DNA of 64,000 bases. Source: Desulfurobacteriaceae bacterium (GTDB lineage Bacteria; Aquificota; Aquificia; Desulfurobacteriales; Desulfurobacteriaceae). The stretch spans positions 1-64,000 of the forward strand of contig JAMORC010000063.1 in assembly GCA_027063785.1 (NCBI GenBank). Direction: 5' to 3'. The position numbers and the translations under genes were made by a program. Positions within the stretch are counted from its first letter, which is position 1; each line of letters opens with the position of its first letter. The notes beneath the pieces are model-generated. The model saw nothing but the letters and a program-made list of their open reading frames with translations, was not told the origin of the DNA and made no database searches. Below, piece by piece: positions 17,154 to 28,739 of the stretch.

Positions 17154-19649
17154 ATGAATAGCAGAAAGGGATATATACTTTTGGCTGTCTTGGGAATTGT
17201 TATACTTTTATCTTTAGGTGTGGCAACTTTAGCAAAGTTTACAGTAACAGAAACAAGGACGATTACGGATTCTTTTTACTCAAGGAAGGCTTACGAAATA
17301 GCAAGAAGTGGTATAGAAGTCGGCCTTCTTAAGTTTAAAAAAGAAGAAACGTGTGGTTGGAAGATAGAAGAAGACTTTGATGGTGGAAAATTTGTTGTGG
17401 AGTCTTCTGGTAGCCCAGAGAACTGTAGGCTTGTGTCGTACGGATACTACAAAGGAGCTGTGAGAAGAATAGAAATTGGTTCTTCTCTTCGAAGCTTGGC
17501 AGCCTTTGTGGTCAATAAGCTGAGAGTTTTTGATTCCTTTGACTTTTCTCCAAAAATCGAAAATGCTGATTTTCTGATAGGCAGTGATGCTTTTGTTGAT
17601 GGAAGTATGGGTGATGATGCTATCGATGTTTTGAAAAGTCAGGGTTTTAAAGCCAGGAAAGAAAAAGGCCATTATCCTGCTTATCCGCTGATTTCCATTC
17701 CTTCCTACACGGGATCAGTCCCGAGTTACCAGCGGGAAAAAGTTACTCCACCACCCTTTCCTAAAACTTGCGATGTTACTATAGACACGGATACTTACTA
17801 TCTCTGGAAAATAGATTCAAGTGGAAAAATGGATCTTTTAAACAAGGTTTCTGGAAAGCACGAATACGTCAATCTTAAGGATGTGAACGTTTTGTGCGGA
17901 AAAGGAAATGATAGACTTGAAATTGCGAAAGGTATCACAATAGGAAAAAGCTGGATAAATAGCGATGATCCCCGATTGGTAATTTATTCTCCAAGAGGTA
18001 TAGTTGTGTGGGGAAAGATTAGCGTCGTTAACGATTACTATTCTTATTTTGATTTACAGGTTCTTTCTAAAGGATACATTGGAATAAACAAATTAGACGT
18101 TCCTTCTTTATCTGTAAATGATAAATTTAATTTGACGATTTATACGCCAGAAAAAGTAGAAGTACCCAGTTTGAGCATAAATGGGTTGTCTTCCTCAAAG
18201 GGAGACTTTACTTTGAACATAATTCCTGGAGAAGTGGGGATAGTTGATCTGAACGTTAAGAATGTTAACACACCTCAGGGTAAGATGATCGTTAATATTA
18301 ATAGTGATAAATTGGGAATACAAAACCTCAACATTGAGGGGTTCTCATCCGAAAAAGGAATAGAAATAAAGCTTGAAGGAAATGAAGTTAATGTAGGAAG
18401 TTTCAGCTTCAAGAACGGAAGTGTAAACTCGTTAACTGACTTTAAAGTTATCTCAAGAGGGTATTCTGGGGTTGGTAGTTTGGTTGTATCGGGAGTGTCT
18501 TCAAAAGCTACGAACTTTGTTATGTATGGAGGTGATAGTGAGTTTGATAAGTTTTCCATAAAGAATGGTAATCTCGGGAACTTAGGTCTTACTTTGGTTC
18601 CTTGGAGGGAACTTGGTTTTAATAATCTTTCTATAGAAGGAATAAGTGCAAACAACCTTCGTGTCCTGATGCATGCACCTAAAGTTGAATGGAAAAAGTT
18701 TACTGTTAAAAACTCGCAAATTGACGGGGATGTAGATTTAGATTTTGCTGGCAGTTCTATAGCCTATGAAAGGTTTGATCTTGAAGGAATCGGAGTAAGA
18801 AAAAACCTACAGGTTGGCTTTTACTCCAGTGATAGTTTAACGGCTGTTGATGTAAATGTAGAGAATTCGCGGATAGATGGCAACTTTGGTCTTATTTTTG
18901 CAATTTCTACTCCTATCGGAATTACCGGTTATGAGACGAAAATTGGACAAATAAATATAGAAGGGACCTCAATGAGAAATTTTGATCTTTACCTTTTGAA
19001 TGCTAAGGATCTTGCCTTTTTTGAAGATGGAGTAGATTTTCAAAAAAATCAAGTAACAGAAAACGCAAATTTTGTTGTTTATAATCGTGATGGAGATATA
19101 TTTGTTAAAGAGAATCTCTATAGAATAAAAAATTCTACATTTAGGAATTCTCCTAATGTGTTCTTGATTGCAGGCGGCAGTGTCGGTTGGGGGTATGAAT
19201 CCCTACCTACGAGCGTAGAGGATCTTTTTGGTAGTATGGAAGCACACCCGGAATATGCTTCTCTCTACATGAATGTTCTTATGAAGGACATAGTGAACAA
19301 GTTTTTCACTAAGGATACAGGTCAACTTTTGAAATTTGAAAAGAATACCCATGGAGTTAACTTTGTTACATGGTTAAGACCAGAGTCAAGGGGTAATATA
19401 GTAAGTCCCGGTGGAATTGATATCAAAGATGTAAACAGCGAGTCAAGACTTGCACTCTGGACACAGGGGAATCTTTATCTTGGTGACTTTACTTATTTTG
19501 GAACAGAGCCTCCAAAAGGTTTGACAATTGATGATGTAGCAGAATTTTGCAAAGAAACTTTTGGAATGGTAAGAGACCTATATTGTTTCATGTCTGCGTC
19601 GGGTATAGGAAACGAAACCATTAAGGTTAGTAGCTGGCTGGTGGATTGA
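17154..19649 (+). CDS. Giant PilX-type minor pilin with C-terminal repeat domain
   Basis: 831 residues from ATG 17154 (AAGGGGGAG upstream). Residues 1-30 hold a PilX-like prepilin start (RKGYILLAVLGIVILLSLG); residues 40-110 look like the PilX stalk. Residues 311-619 consist of about twelve repeats of 24-27 residues with alternating hydrophobic strands of the form (hydrophobic)xxLxIxG(I/V)S, as expected for a beta-solenoid. A final domain of about 200 residues has one Cys cluster. Normal PilX proteins are under 200 residues, so this is probably an adhesin or filament-tip subunit displayed on a type IV pilus. Last gene of an AT-rich block. Confidence 0.8.
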   Translation: MNSRKGYILLAVLGIVILLSLGVATLAKFTVTETRTITDSFYSRKAYEIARSGIEVGLLKFKKEETCGWKIEEDFDGGKFVVESSGSPENCRLVSYGYYKGAVRRIEIGSSLRSLAAFVVNKLRVFDSFDFSPKIENADFLIGSDAFVDGSMGDDAIDVLKSQGFKARKEKGHYPAYPLISIPSYTGSVPSYQREKVTPPPFPKTCDVTIDTDTYYLWKIDSSGKMDLLNKVSGKHEYVNLKDVNVLCGKGNDRLEIAKGITIGKSWINSDDPRLVIYSPRGIVVWGKISVVNDYYSYFDLQVLSKGYIGINKLDVPSLSVNDKFNLTIYTPEKVEVPSLSINGLSSSKGDFTLNIIPGEVGIVDLNVKNVNTPQGKMIVNINSDKLGIQNLNIEGFSSEKGIEIKLEGNEVNVGSFSFKNGSVNSLTDFKVISRGYSGVGSLVVSGVSSKATNFVMYGGDSEFDKFSIKNGNLGNLGLTLVPWRELGFNNLSIEGISANNLRVLMHAPKVEWKKFTVKNSQIDGDVDLDFAGSSIAYERFDLEGIGVRKNLQVGFYSSDSLTAVDVNVENSRIDGNFGLIFAISTPIGITGYETKIGQINIEGTSMRNFDLYLLNAKDLAFFEDGVDFQKNQVTENANFVVYNRDGDIFVKENLYRIKNSTFRNSPNVFLIAGGSVGWGYESLPTSVEDLFGSMEAHPEYASLYMNVLMKDIVNKFFTKDTGQLLKFEKNTHGVNFVTWLRPESRGNIVSPGGIDIKDVNSESRLALWTQGNLYLGDFTYFGTEPPKGLTIDDVAEFCKETFGMVRDLYCFMSASGIGNETIKVSSWLVD
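18084..19010 (+). repeat. About twelve degenerate 25-residue coding repeats
   Basis: Protein-level repeat inside the giant minor pilin (residues 311-619). Unit starts include VEVPSLSINGLSS, VGIVDLNVKNVN, LGIQNLNIEGFSS, VNVGSFSFKNGS, LGFNNLSIEGIS, VEWKKFTVKNSQ and LTAVDVNVENSR. Asparagine, glycine and serine recur at the turn. The DNA is not closely repeated, so the array is old or under structural selection. Confidence 0.75.
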
Positions 19650-19660
19650 ATGAACTCTAG

Positions 19661-19879
19661 CTTTCAAATGGCGACTTATTACTTAGGATACTGAAAACAG
19701 CGTTCCGGATACGACGAATGCGGAAGAGTATTTATTCTGGAAACCGTTGTGAAAAATATCCGCCGGAGAAGAAGCCCCTTGTACTTGAGATGCTTTCCGA
19801 AAGAATGGGCATAAGTGCAGTTGCGGGAGCACTGGGAATTCCCGAAAGAACAATTTCCTGTTGGCTCCACAGGATTTGA
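19661..19879 (+). pseudogene. Decayed transposase-related helix-turn-helix fragment
   Basis: An open stretch (best from ATG 19718, 53 codons) encodes KYPPEKKPLVLEMLSERMG followed by SAVAGALGIPERTISCWLHR, a helix-turn-helix of the kind found in IS1-like InsA proteins (pattern Y.pe.k...l..l..G.s...iar.lgi....v..W). No zinc-finger N-terminus and no catalytic ORF follow; the gene ends against serS. Read as a remnant of an insertion sequence at the edge of the pilin block. Alternative: a tiny unrelated HTH protein. Confidence 0.45.
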
Positions 19880-19899
19880 ACTTTGAACAAAGTTCTGAT

Positions 19900-21569
<1,670 letters not shown>

Positions 21570-21606
21570 TTAAACCTCCTGACCAGAGCCTTCAATTTCA
21601 AAGATA

Positions 21607-21624
21607 GCCCCCTTTAAAGGGGGC
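21607..21624 (-). terminator. Hairpin after gyrA
   Basis: Perfect palindrome GCCCCCTTTAAAGGGGGC, 12 bases beyond the gyrA stop on the minus strand. No long T-run follows, so it may be a weak terminator or an mRNA 3' stabiliser before the downstream small gene. Confidence 0.55.
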
Positions 21625-21636
21625 AACAACGGCCTT

Positions 21637-24054
21637 TTACGGTGTTGATTTAACCTTTGAGACGGAAACTACGGCATCGTCCTCCGATAGTCTCTGAATC
21701 CTCACGCCCCTTGTATGTCTTCCATAAACCGGGATGTCTCCGCCGTTGACCATTATTATCTTTCCTTTCTTTGAGACAAGGATTATCGTTTCGTCGTTCT
21801 TTAAGGTTATTGCGTCGGCTACTTTGCCCGTCTTCTCCGACAGCTTTATGGCAATAAGCCCTTTTCCTCCCCTTCTCTGTAAGGAGAATTCCGATATGTC
21901 TACTCTTTTTCCGTATCCTTTCTCGGTTACTATTAAGAGAAATCTGTCGTCGGGTTCTACGACGGTTGCTCCTACTACCGAGTCTTCGGAGTCAAGAAGC
22001 ATTCCCCTGACTCCCCTTGCGCTCCTTCCCATCTGTCTTACGTCCTGAACGTGAAACCTTATGGCCCTGCCGTTTCTTGAGACAAGTATTACGTTATCCT
22101 TCTTGCTTACAAGTCCAACGTATCTGAGCCTGTCTCCGGGTTCGAGGTTTATTGCTATTATTCCTGTGGAGCGGGGGTTGGAAAAGTCAGAAAGAGAGGT
22201 TCTCTTAACGTATCCCTTCTGGGTTACGAAGAATATGTCCTTTTCTTCGGAGAAGTCCTTTACAGGAATGATTCTTGAGACGATTTCGCTTCCCGACATT
22301 CCGGGCAGGAAGTTCCTTATGGATTGGCCTCTGCCTGCCTTTTCCGTTTTCGGTATTTCGTAGGCTTTGAGCCAGTAAACTTTTCCTTGGTTTGTAAATA
22401 TGAGAAGGTAGTCTTTTGATGATGCCGTTATTACGTCTTTTACAAAATCTCCTTCTCTCGTCTTTATTCCTCTTACGCCTGTCCCGCTTCTTCCCTGGGT
22501 TCTGTAACTGCTGGCAGAAGTTCTTGCAACAAATCCTTTATGGGTAAGGAAGATAACAACTTCTTCTTCTTCGATCATTGCTTCAATATCTATTTCGGCT
22601 TCTTTTGAAACAATCCGCGTTCGCCTTTCATCTCCGAAGCTTTCTATAAGTTCGTCCATTTCCTCTTTTATGAGTCTTCTCTGTTCTTCCTCGTTTTCAA
22701 GGACAAATCTGTAATACCTGGCTTTCTCCTGAAGATCTGCATACTCCTTCTCTATTTTGTCCCTTTCAAGGCCTGTGAGCCTTTGGAGTTTCATATCGAG
22801 AATTGCCTTGCTTTGAGTTTCGGTAATGGAGAACTCCTTTTGGAGCTGGTCTTGTGCAGACTGAGGGCTTTCTGCCTTCTTGACTATCTCCACGACTCTG
22901 TCGATGTTCTCAAGGGCTGCTTTTAGACCTTCCAGGATGTGAAGTCTGGCTTCTGTTTTCCTTAGGTCGAAGGCAGTTCTTCTTAGAATTACTTCCCTTC
23001 TAAACTCTACAAAAAGCTCGAGATAGCGTTTGAGGTTTATAAGCTTCGGTTCTCCGCTTACAAGAGCTATCATATTAAAGTTGAAGTTAGTTTGCAGGGG
23101 AGTGAACTTGTACAGCTTGTTAAGAACCACCTGCGGAGTTGCATCTCTTTTAAGTTCTATAACTACCCTGATTCCTTCCCTGTCAGATTCATCTCTTATG
23201 TCGGCAATTCCGTCTATCCTTTTCTCTTTAACAAGGTCGGCTATTTTCTTTATGAGGTCGGCCTTATTAACTTGATAGGGAATTTCTGTAATGACGATTG
23301 CCGTTCTTTTCCTGACTTCCTCAATCCTGTGCTTTGCCCTTATTGTTACGCTTCCTCTGCCGGATTTGTAAATTTTCGGGATGTCTTCGGGATTTATTAT
23401 CTCGGCTCCTGTAGGGAAGTCGGGTCCTTTGATAAACTCAAGAAGTTCCTCTGTGGTTGCCTGAGGATGGTCAACCAGGTATTTAACTGCCCGGCAGACC
23501 TCCTTCAGGTTGTGGGGAGGGATGCTCGTTGCCATTCCTACGGCAATTCCGGCCGCTCCGTTTACGAGAAGGTTGGGGATTCTGGCGGGGAGGACTTCGG
23601 GCTCTGTAAGGCTTTCGTCAAAGTTCGGTTTAAAGTCGACGGTATCCTTCTCGATGTCCCTCAGGAGTTCCATCGAAACTTTTGAAAGCCTTGCCTCGGT
23701 GTACCTCATTGCAGCTGCCGAGTCGCCGTCTATTGAACCGAAGTTCCCCTGACCGTCTATAAGGGGATACCTCATTGAGAAGTTTTGTGCCATTCTGACG
23801 AGGGCATCGTAAACGGCAGTGTCGCCGTGGGGGTGAAACTTACCAAGGGTTTCTCCGACGATTCTTGCACTTTTCTTATAAGGTTTATCCGGGTATAGTC
23901 CCAGCTGGTACATTGAATAGAGTATTCTCCTGTGAACGGGCTTTAGGCCGTCCCTTACGTCGGGGAGAGCCCTGCCCACGATTACGCTCATCGCGTAGTC
24001 CAAGTAAGACTGTTTCATTTCCTCTTCTATCGGAACGTTGAGTATCCTTTCCAA
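21637..24054 (-). CDS. gyrA: DNA gyrase subunit A
   Basis: 805 residues. Winged-helix/tower region with the active-site tyrosine in [10 protein letters not shown] near residue 118, the quinolone region [17 protein letters not shown] (Thr where E. coli has Ser83), a GyrA-box-type QRRGGKGL in the C-terminal beta-pinwheel, and repeated blades ([22 protein letters not shown]). With GyrB, introduces negative supercoils. gyrB is separate, 12 kb away on the other strand. Confidence 0.96.
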   Translation of the reverse strand: MERILNVPIEEEMKQSYLDYAMSVIVGRALPDVRDGLKPVHRRILYSMYQLGLYPDKPYKKSARIVGETLGKFHPHGDTAVYDALVRMAQNFSMRYPLIDGQGNFGSIDGDSAAAMRYTEARLSKVSMELLRDIEKDTVDFKPNFDESLTEPEVLPARIPNLLVNGAAGIAVGMATSIPPHNLKEVCRAVKYLVDHPQATTEELLEFIKGPDFPTGAEIINPEDIPKIYKSGRGSVTIRAKHRIEEVRKRTAIVITEIPYQVNKADLIKKIADLVKEKRIDGIADIRDESDREGIRVVIELKRDATPQVVLNKLYKFTPLQTNFNFNMIALVSGEPKLINLKRYLELFVEFRREVILRRTAFDLRKTEARLHILEGLKAALENIDRVVEIVKKAESPQSAQDQLQKEFSITETQSKAILDMKLQRLTGLERDKIEKEYADLQEKARYYRFVLENEEEQRRLIKEEMDELIESFGDERRTRIVSKEAEIDIEAMIEEEEVVIFLTHKGFVARTSASSYRTQGRSGTGVRGIKTREGDFVKDVITASSKDYLLIFTNQGKVYWLKAYEIPKTEKAGRGQSIRNFLPGMSGSEIVSRIIPVKDFSEEKDIFFVTQKGYVKRTSLSDFSNPRSTGIIAINLEPGDRLRYVGLVSKKDNVILVSRNGRAIRFHVQDVRQMGRSARGVRGMLLDSEDSVVGATVVEPDDRFLLIVTEKGYGKRVDISEFSLQRRGGKGLIAIKLSEKTGKVADAITLKNDETIILVSKKGKIIMVNGGDIPVYGRHTRGVRIQRLSEDDAVVSVSKVKSTP

Positions 24055-24077
24055 CGCCTTACCTCCGTAAGTTTGCC

Positions 24078-26024
24078 TTAATTATAAGCTTCCTCGCTTT
24101 CCTTTATTAGGTTGTTTATTAGTTGGTCGTAGTAGATTTCCTCCATTTCTTTTTCGGGGAAGTGGGTGGGCGGCGGGTAGTTTTTCACTACCTCTTCGTA
24201 AGGAGGGGTAAACCTGCTGCAGCCGTATTTTTCGCACATCTTCAAAGCAATCTCCCCCCAAGGGGGAGCTGCAACCCCTCCTCCTGTTGCCCTCGGCCAG
24301 ATTGTCTCGTAGCTATCCCTGCCGAACCATACGCTCATGACAAAGGAGGTGGTGAATCCGGAAAAGTAGGTATCCCTGTAGTCGTTTGTTGTTCCCGTTT
24401 TACCGGCAACATCAAAGTGAGCGGTAAGATAGGAAATTGAAGCTGCCGTCCCCCTTTTTACGACATCTTCCATTATTGATCTGAGTACCTGCACGGAGAT
24501 GGGATCGGAAACCTTTTTGGGCGTGGGGAAGCCCCTGTAAATTGTTCTTCCTTTTAAGCTGACAATTCTTTTTACAACAAAAGGCTCTTTTAGTATTCCG
24601 TTATTTTGAAAAGCCGAGTATGCTCTGACTATCCGGTACAAGTTGGATGGGAAGCTTCCAAGAACGTAAGAGAGATCAAAAGGATCTGTAGGTCTTATCA
24701 TTTCGAACCGTATCAAGTTTTTTCTGATCTTTTGAGGAAAATGTAATGCTAAATGGAGAGTGGCGACGTTGACGGACTTCATTAGAGCTTCCCTTACAGT
24801 CATAAATGGAGAAAATTTTCCGCTGTAGTTTTCCGGTTTCCACCATAGCCTTTCTCCCGTTTCCGGGTCAAACTTCTCCATGGGCATTTCTATCGGTTCG
24901 TTTGGAATAAAGTCTAAAGGGGACCAGCCGTTCTGGAAAGCAGTGAGGTAAGTAAAGGGCTTGGCGGTTGAACCTATAGGCCTCAGTATTTGAAACGCCC
25001 TGTTAAGCTGGCTTTTCCTGTAGTTTTCTCCGCCGACGACAAAAAGTATTTCTCCCCTCCTGTTTACTGCCATGCCTGCACACTGGAGGTCTTCAACCCC
25101 GTGTCTCTCCCTGTAACTCTTGTTGTACTTTGAAAGGACTTTCTGGGCGAACTGCTGAATTTCCTCATCGAGGGTTGTGAAAATTTTGTAGCCGCCCGTG
25201 TAAAGCTTTTCGGGGGTCAGTATTCCTTTTTTGAAAAGTTCAAACTTGACTATGTCCAGGTCGTAGCCGGCACTTTTTGGTCTTTTCGGCTCGTCAAGGA
25301 GCGTTAAAGGTTCTTTTAACGCTTCCTCGTATTCCTTCCTTGTTAGGTAGCCGTTTTTAAGCATCTTCTTCAGTATAAAGTTTCGCCTCTTCAGTGCCCT
25401 TTCCGGATGCTTAAAGGGATTGTAGTACTCCGGTCCCCTTATCATTCCGGCCAAAAGGGCGCACTCGGCCGGTGTAAGCTGGGATAGGTCTTTCCCGAAC
25501 AGAACATAAGCTGCAGCTTTTACACCGTAAGCTCCGTTTGATAAGTAGACGTAGTTAAGATAGAGTTCCAGTATTTCTTCCTTTGAGAGTTTTTCTTCAA
25601 GCTTCCTTGCAAGTTCGATTTCCTTGAGCTTTCTCTCGATTGTCCTTTTCGGAGATAGGTAAATCATCTTTGCAAGTTGCTGTGTTATAGTGCTTCCTCC
25701 CTGAACGACCTTTCCCCTCGATATGTCAACAACTGCTGCCCTTAATATTCCGAGGGGGTCAACTCCCTTGTGGTAGAAAAACCTTTCATCTTCTGCCGTT
25801 ATGACGGCGTAGATGAGCTTCTTGGGTATTTCGGAGTAAGGAGCGTAAAGCCTGAACTTATCCTTGTAGAAAAAGCCAACTATTTTCCCTTCCCTGTCGT
25901 ATACTGTTGATGCAAAAGGCGGAAGAAGCTTTTCCTTGTAAGACTGTTCTGAATAAGCTTGGTTTAGGCTGAACAGGAGAAAAAGAAATAGGAAAAGTGC
26001 CTTCTTAAAGAACGTTCTTACCAT
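24078..26024 (-). CDS. Penicillin-binding protein 1A (bifunctional transglycosylase/transpeptidase)
   Basis: 648 residues. N-terminal signal anchor (residues 7-25). Glycosyltransferase 51 domain with [12 protein letters not shown] (78-89) and [11 protein letters not shown]; transpeptidase domain with the serine motif STAKPF near 350, SVN near 417 and KTGTT near 541. Polymerises and crosslinks peptidoglycan in the periplasm. The ATG has AAGGAG 6 bases upstream. Twenty-three bases separate it from gyrA downstream, so they may share a transcript. Confidence 0.95.
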   Translation of the reverse strand: MVRTFFKKALFLFLFLLFSLNQAYSEQSYKEKLLPPFASTVYDREGKIVGFFYKDKFRLYAPYSEIPKKLIYAVITAEDERFFYHKGVDPLGILRAAVVDISRGKVVQGGSTITQQLAKMIYLSPKRTIERKLKEIELARKLEEKLSKEEILELYLNYVYLSNGAYGVKAAAYVLFGKDLSQLTPAECALLAGMIRGPEYYNPFKHPERALKRRNFILKKMLKNGYLTRKEYEEALKEPLTLLDEPKRPKSAGYDLDIVKFELFKKGILTPEKLYTGGYKIFTTLDEEIQQFAQKVLSKYNKSYRERHGVEDLQCAGMAVNRRGEILFVVGGENYRKSQLNRAFQILRPIGSTAKPFTYLTAFQNGWSPLDFIPNEPIEMPMEKFDPETGERLWWKPENYSGKFSPFMTVREALMKSVNVATLHLALHFPQKIRKNLIRFEMIRPTDPFDLSYVLGSFPSNLYRIVRAYSAFQNNGILKEPFVVKRIVSLKGRTIYRGFPTPKKVSDPISVQVLRSIMEDVVKRGTAASISYLTAHFDVAGKTGTTNDYRDTYFSGFTTSFVMSVWFGRDSYETIWPRATGGGVAAPPWGEIALKMCEKYGCSRFTPPYEEVVKNYPPPTHFPEKEMEEIYYDQLINNLIKESEEAYN

Positions 26025-26298
26025 TTTGACTCCTTACCATAAATTTTGTACCTAGGAAATTTATGCTTATAGGAGATGATAGCCCTTGAAGAAGTTTTTG
26101 TCTTACCTATCGGAGTAATGGTTTTTCTATCAATCACTTTACCCTGACATCCCTGTTCTTTTCAAGGTTTATTTCCCTGAAGATGTTTTTTTTCTAAGCG
26201 TTTCCCCCACTCTGTTCCCGTTTGGGGTAAAATAGCTCCTGCCGAATAGGAAGTCCAGCTAAAAAAGTTTGACGGAAATTGTTGAAGTGGAGGTAAAT
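26025..26298. other. 274-base divergent intergenic region between PBP1A and gatB genes
   Basis: Should hold promoters for both divergent genes. A GGTAAAATAG stretch near 26225-26234 could be a -10 for gatB, without a good -35. A 23-codon ORF with a ribosome-like AGGAG (start near 26077) is seen but has no recognisable product. No RNA gene or repeat is evident. Confidence 0.4.
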
Positions 26299-27756
26299 AT
26301 GGAATTTGAAGCCGTAATAGGACTTGAGGTTCATGCCCAGCTCCTTACAAAGACTAAAATATTCTGTTCTTGTAAAAACGAATTCGGTGCACCCCCGAAT
26401 ACCAACGTCTGTCCGGTATGCCTCGGAATGCCCGGTTCTCTTCCTGTTCTCAACAAAAGGGCTGTCGAGTATGCCGTAAAGGCGGCTTTGGCCCTCAACT
26501 GTAAAATTAACCGCTACTCGGTTTTTGCCAGGAAACACTACTTCTACCCCGACCTTCCAAAGGCTTACCAAATTACTCAGTACGAGCTTCCCTTCGCCGA
26601 GAACGGCTGGGTCGAGATTGAGAAAAGCGACGGAACCAAGAAGAGAATAAGGATAAAACGTATTCACATGGAGGAAGATGCGGGAAAAACAATTCACGGC
26701 GAGGGATTTGACGAAAACTCCTACGTTGACTTGAACCGTGCAGGAACTCCCCTTATAGAAATAGTTTCCGAACCTGACATTTCAACGCCCGAAGAGGCAA
26801 GGCTTTATATGCAGAAGCTGAGGGACATATTGGTCTGGATAGGCGTTAACGACGGAAACCTTGAAGAGGGATCCCTTCGCTGTGATGCTAACGTCTCAAT
26901 AAGACCTAAGGGGAGCAAGGAGCTTGGAACGAGGACGGAAATCAAGAACGTTAACTCCTTCCGCTTTATACAAAAAGCTCTTGAGTACGAAATAGAAAGA
27001 CAGATTAAAGTCGTAAAGAGCGGCGGTAAAGTTGTTCAGGAGACGAGGCTCTTTGACTCCCAGAAAGGTATTACAAAGACAATGAGGACAAAGGAAGAGG
27101 CGGAAGATTACCGTTACTTCCCCGAGCCGGACCTGCCTCCTCTCATAATAGACGATGAGTGGCTTGAGTCGATAAGGGAAAGTCTGCCGGAACTCCCCGA
27201 TCAGGTAAAAGAAAGGTTTATCTCCGACTATGGAGTTACTTCCTATGATGCTTCAATCCTTGTAAGAGAGAAGGAGCTTGCTGAGTTTTTCGAGAGGGCA
27301 GCAAAAGCTTATAAAGGGGAAGCGAAGCGGGTTGCCAATATAATCATTTCGGATCTTCTCGGCGTCTTGAACGAAGCTAAGCTTGATATTTCCGATTCTC
27401 CTGTAACGCCGGAGGGAATTGCCGGACTTCTGACTCTCGTTGACAACGGGACGATTTCCATAAGGGTTGCCAAGGAGGAAGTACTGCCTGAAATGGTAAG
27501 GAGCGGTAAGTCTCCTGAGGTCATTGTCAAGGAAAAAGGATTGGTTCAGATATCTGATGAGTCTGCCCTCAGGGAAGTTATTAAGAAGGTTATGGCCGGT
27601 AATGAGAAGGCTGTAAAGCAGTACAGAGAAGGTAACGAGAAGCAGAAGCAAAAGGCCGTTAAGTTTTTAATCGGTCAAGTTATGAAGGAAACAAAGGGTA
27701 AGGCAAATCCAAGACTTCTCAACGAGCTTATTCCAAAGGTTCTTGAGGAAGGATAA
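26299..27756 (+). CDS. gatB: Asp/Glu-tRNA(Asn/Gln) amidotransferase subunit B
   Basis: 485 residues from ATG 26299 (GGAGG 5 bases upstream; an upstream TTG in frame is ignored). Signature EAVIGLEVHAQL at the start, CPVCLGMPGSLPVLN, YFYPDLPKAYQITQ and LEEGSLRCDANVSIR. C-terminal helical and YqeY-like tail ending in NPRLLNELIPKVL. GatB transfers ammonia to misacylated tRNA, needed when GlnRS or AsnRS is absent. Other subunits are elsewhere. Confidence 0.96.
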   Translation: MEFEAVIGLEVHAQLLTKTKIFCSCKNEFGAPPNTNVCPVCLGMPGSLPVLNKRAVEYAVKAALALNCKINRYSVFARKHYFYPDLPKAYQITQYELPFAENGWVEIEKSDGTKKRIRIKRIHMEEDAGKTIHGEGFDENSYVDLNRAGTPLIEIVSEPDISTPEEARLYMQKLRDILVWIGVNDGNLEEGSLRCDANVSIRPKGSKELGTRTEIKNVNSFRFIQKALEYEIERQIKVVKSGGKVVQETRLFDSQKGITKTMRTKEEAEDYRYFPEPDLPPLIIDDEWLESIRESLPELPDQVKERFISDYGVTSYDASILVREKELAEFFERAAKAYKGEAKRVANIIISDLLGVLNEAKLDISDSPVTPEGIAGLLTLVDNGTISIRVAKEEVLPEMVRSGKSPEVIVKEKGLVQISDESALREVIKKVMAGNEKAVKQYREGNEKQKQKAVKFLIGQVMKETKGKANPRLLNELIPKVLEEG

Positions 27757-27760
27757 TGGT

Positions 27761-28252
27761 TTAGCTTGGGTTTTTCAGAGCTTCCAGAATGAGCTTCTTG
27801 ATTTCTGTTCTCTTTCGCTTTGCGATTCCGGCGACTGTGTGGTAGTAAAGGAGGGTTATTACAGCTACTGCAATTCCGAGGGCTGTGGCCTTAAGGGCAT
27901 AGGCTATTCCTTTGCTTACCAGTGCTATGTCAGATATGCCCTTATCGGCCATGGTCTGGAAGGATTCCATTATTCCGAGGACTGTTCCCAGCAGTCCTAA
28001 CAAGGGGGCTGCCGTTATGGTGAACAGGAACACTCCTTTTCCCCTTTCAAGTTTTGAGGCATAGCTGTTGTAAATGATTTCTGCCGTTTTTTCGTCCTCT
28101 CCTTCTACTTCTTTTCTTATAAGCTTTCTTTCTGTCGGGAAAGTGAAGCTGAAGTAAAGAAGCCTTTCGAGGAAGACTGTTGTTGATAAGAATAGAAGGA
28201 AGTAAAGAATGAAAAATATGGCGTTGTGGGCACTCTCTATATCAAATAGCAA
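27761..28252 (-). CDS. exbB: ExbB/TolQ-type proton channel subunit
   Basis: 163 residues with three membrane helices: residues 10-32, about 93-117 (PLLGLLGTVLGIM, the MotA/TolQ/ExbB signature) and 130-152. Works with ExbD to energise TonB by the proton gradient. TTG start with GGAGG 5 bases upstream. It is transcribed away from exbD-tonB rather than in one operon with them, an unusual arrangement. Smaller than E. coli ExbB, lacking its N-terminal extension. Confidence 0.88.
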   Translation of the reverse strand: MLFDIESAHNAIFFILYFLLFLSTTVFLERLLYFSFTFPTERKLIRKEVEGEDEKTAEIIYNSYASKLERGKGVFLFTITAAPLLGLLGTVLGIMESFQTMADKGISDIALVSKGIAYALKATALGIAVAVITLLYYHTVAGIAKRKRTEIKKLILEALKNPS

Positions 28253-28310
28253 TGCTTCCTCCTTAATTTAGTTTATAATCCAATTGTATAACATCTTGCG
28301 GGAGATAAAG

Positions 28311-28739
28311 GTGTTCCTGTTCAGGGATGATGAAGGTGATGAAAGGCCTCAGCTGGTGATTGTTCCTATGGTTGATGTTATGCTTTTTCTCCTTGCCTTT
28401 TTCGTTCTTATTGCGGGAAGTGCGATTCCGGGGCTGGCTGTGAAGACAAATCCTCCCGAAACCGTTCAGAAAGCGTCTTTTAAACCGAAGGAAAAGGTCG
28501 TTACTGTTGTTGTAAAAAAAGACGGAGCTGTTTACTACGGAAACAAAAAGCTTACTTTCGACGAACTTGTTAGGCTTTTGAAGAGTTTTAAGAAAAAGGA
28601 CGGTCTGATATCTCTGGTTATAGATGCGGATAGAGAGGCTTCGGTTCAGGCTTTGGTTAAGGTAATGGATGCTGCTTCAAAGGCCGGTATTAACTCAATA
28701 GGTCTTCTGGCAAAGGAGAAGAATGAGAGGGGTTCTTAG
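28311..28739 (+). CDS. exbD: ExbD/TolR-type protein
   Basis: 142 residues from GTG 28311 (GGGAG 6 bases upstream). Cytoplasmic start, one membrane helix (VPMVDVMLFLLAFFVLI) with the conserved Asp that carries protons, and a periplasmic domain (VVVKKDGAVYYGNKKL, VIDADREASVQALVKVMD). A TATAAT at 28274-28279 may be its -10. Overlaps tonB by 17 bases. Confidence 0.9.
   Translation: MFLFRDDEGDERPQLVIVPMVDVMLFLLAFFVLIAGSAIPGLAVKTNPPETVQKASFKPKEKVVTVVVKKDGAVYYGNKKLTFDELVRLLKSFKKKDGLISLVIDADREASVQALVKVMDAASKAGINSIGLLAKEKNERGS

Noticed and set aside
23092-23685. 197-codon open frame antisense to gyrA
   Set aside because: Overlaps the conserved gyrA coding sequence, no ribosome-binding site and no family resemblance.
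26077-26148. 23-codon ORF with a ribosome-like site between PBP1A and gatB genes
   Set aside because: Too short, no recognised product and could easily occur by chance.
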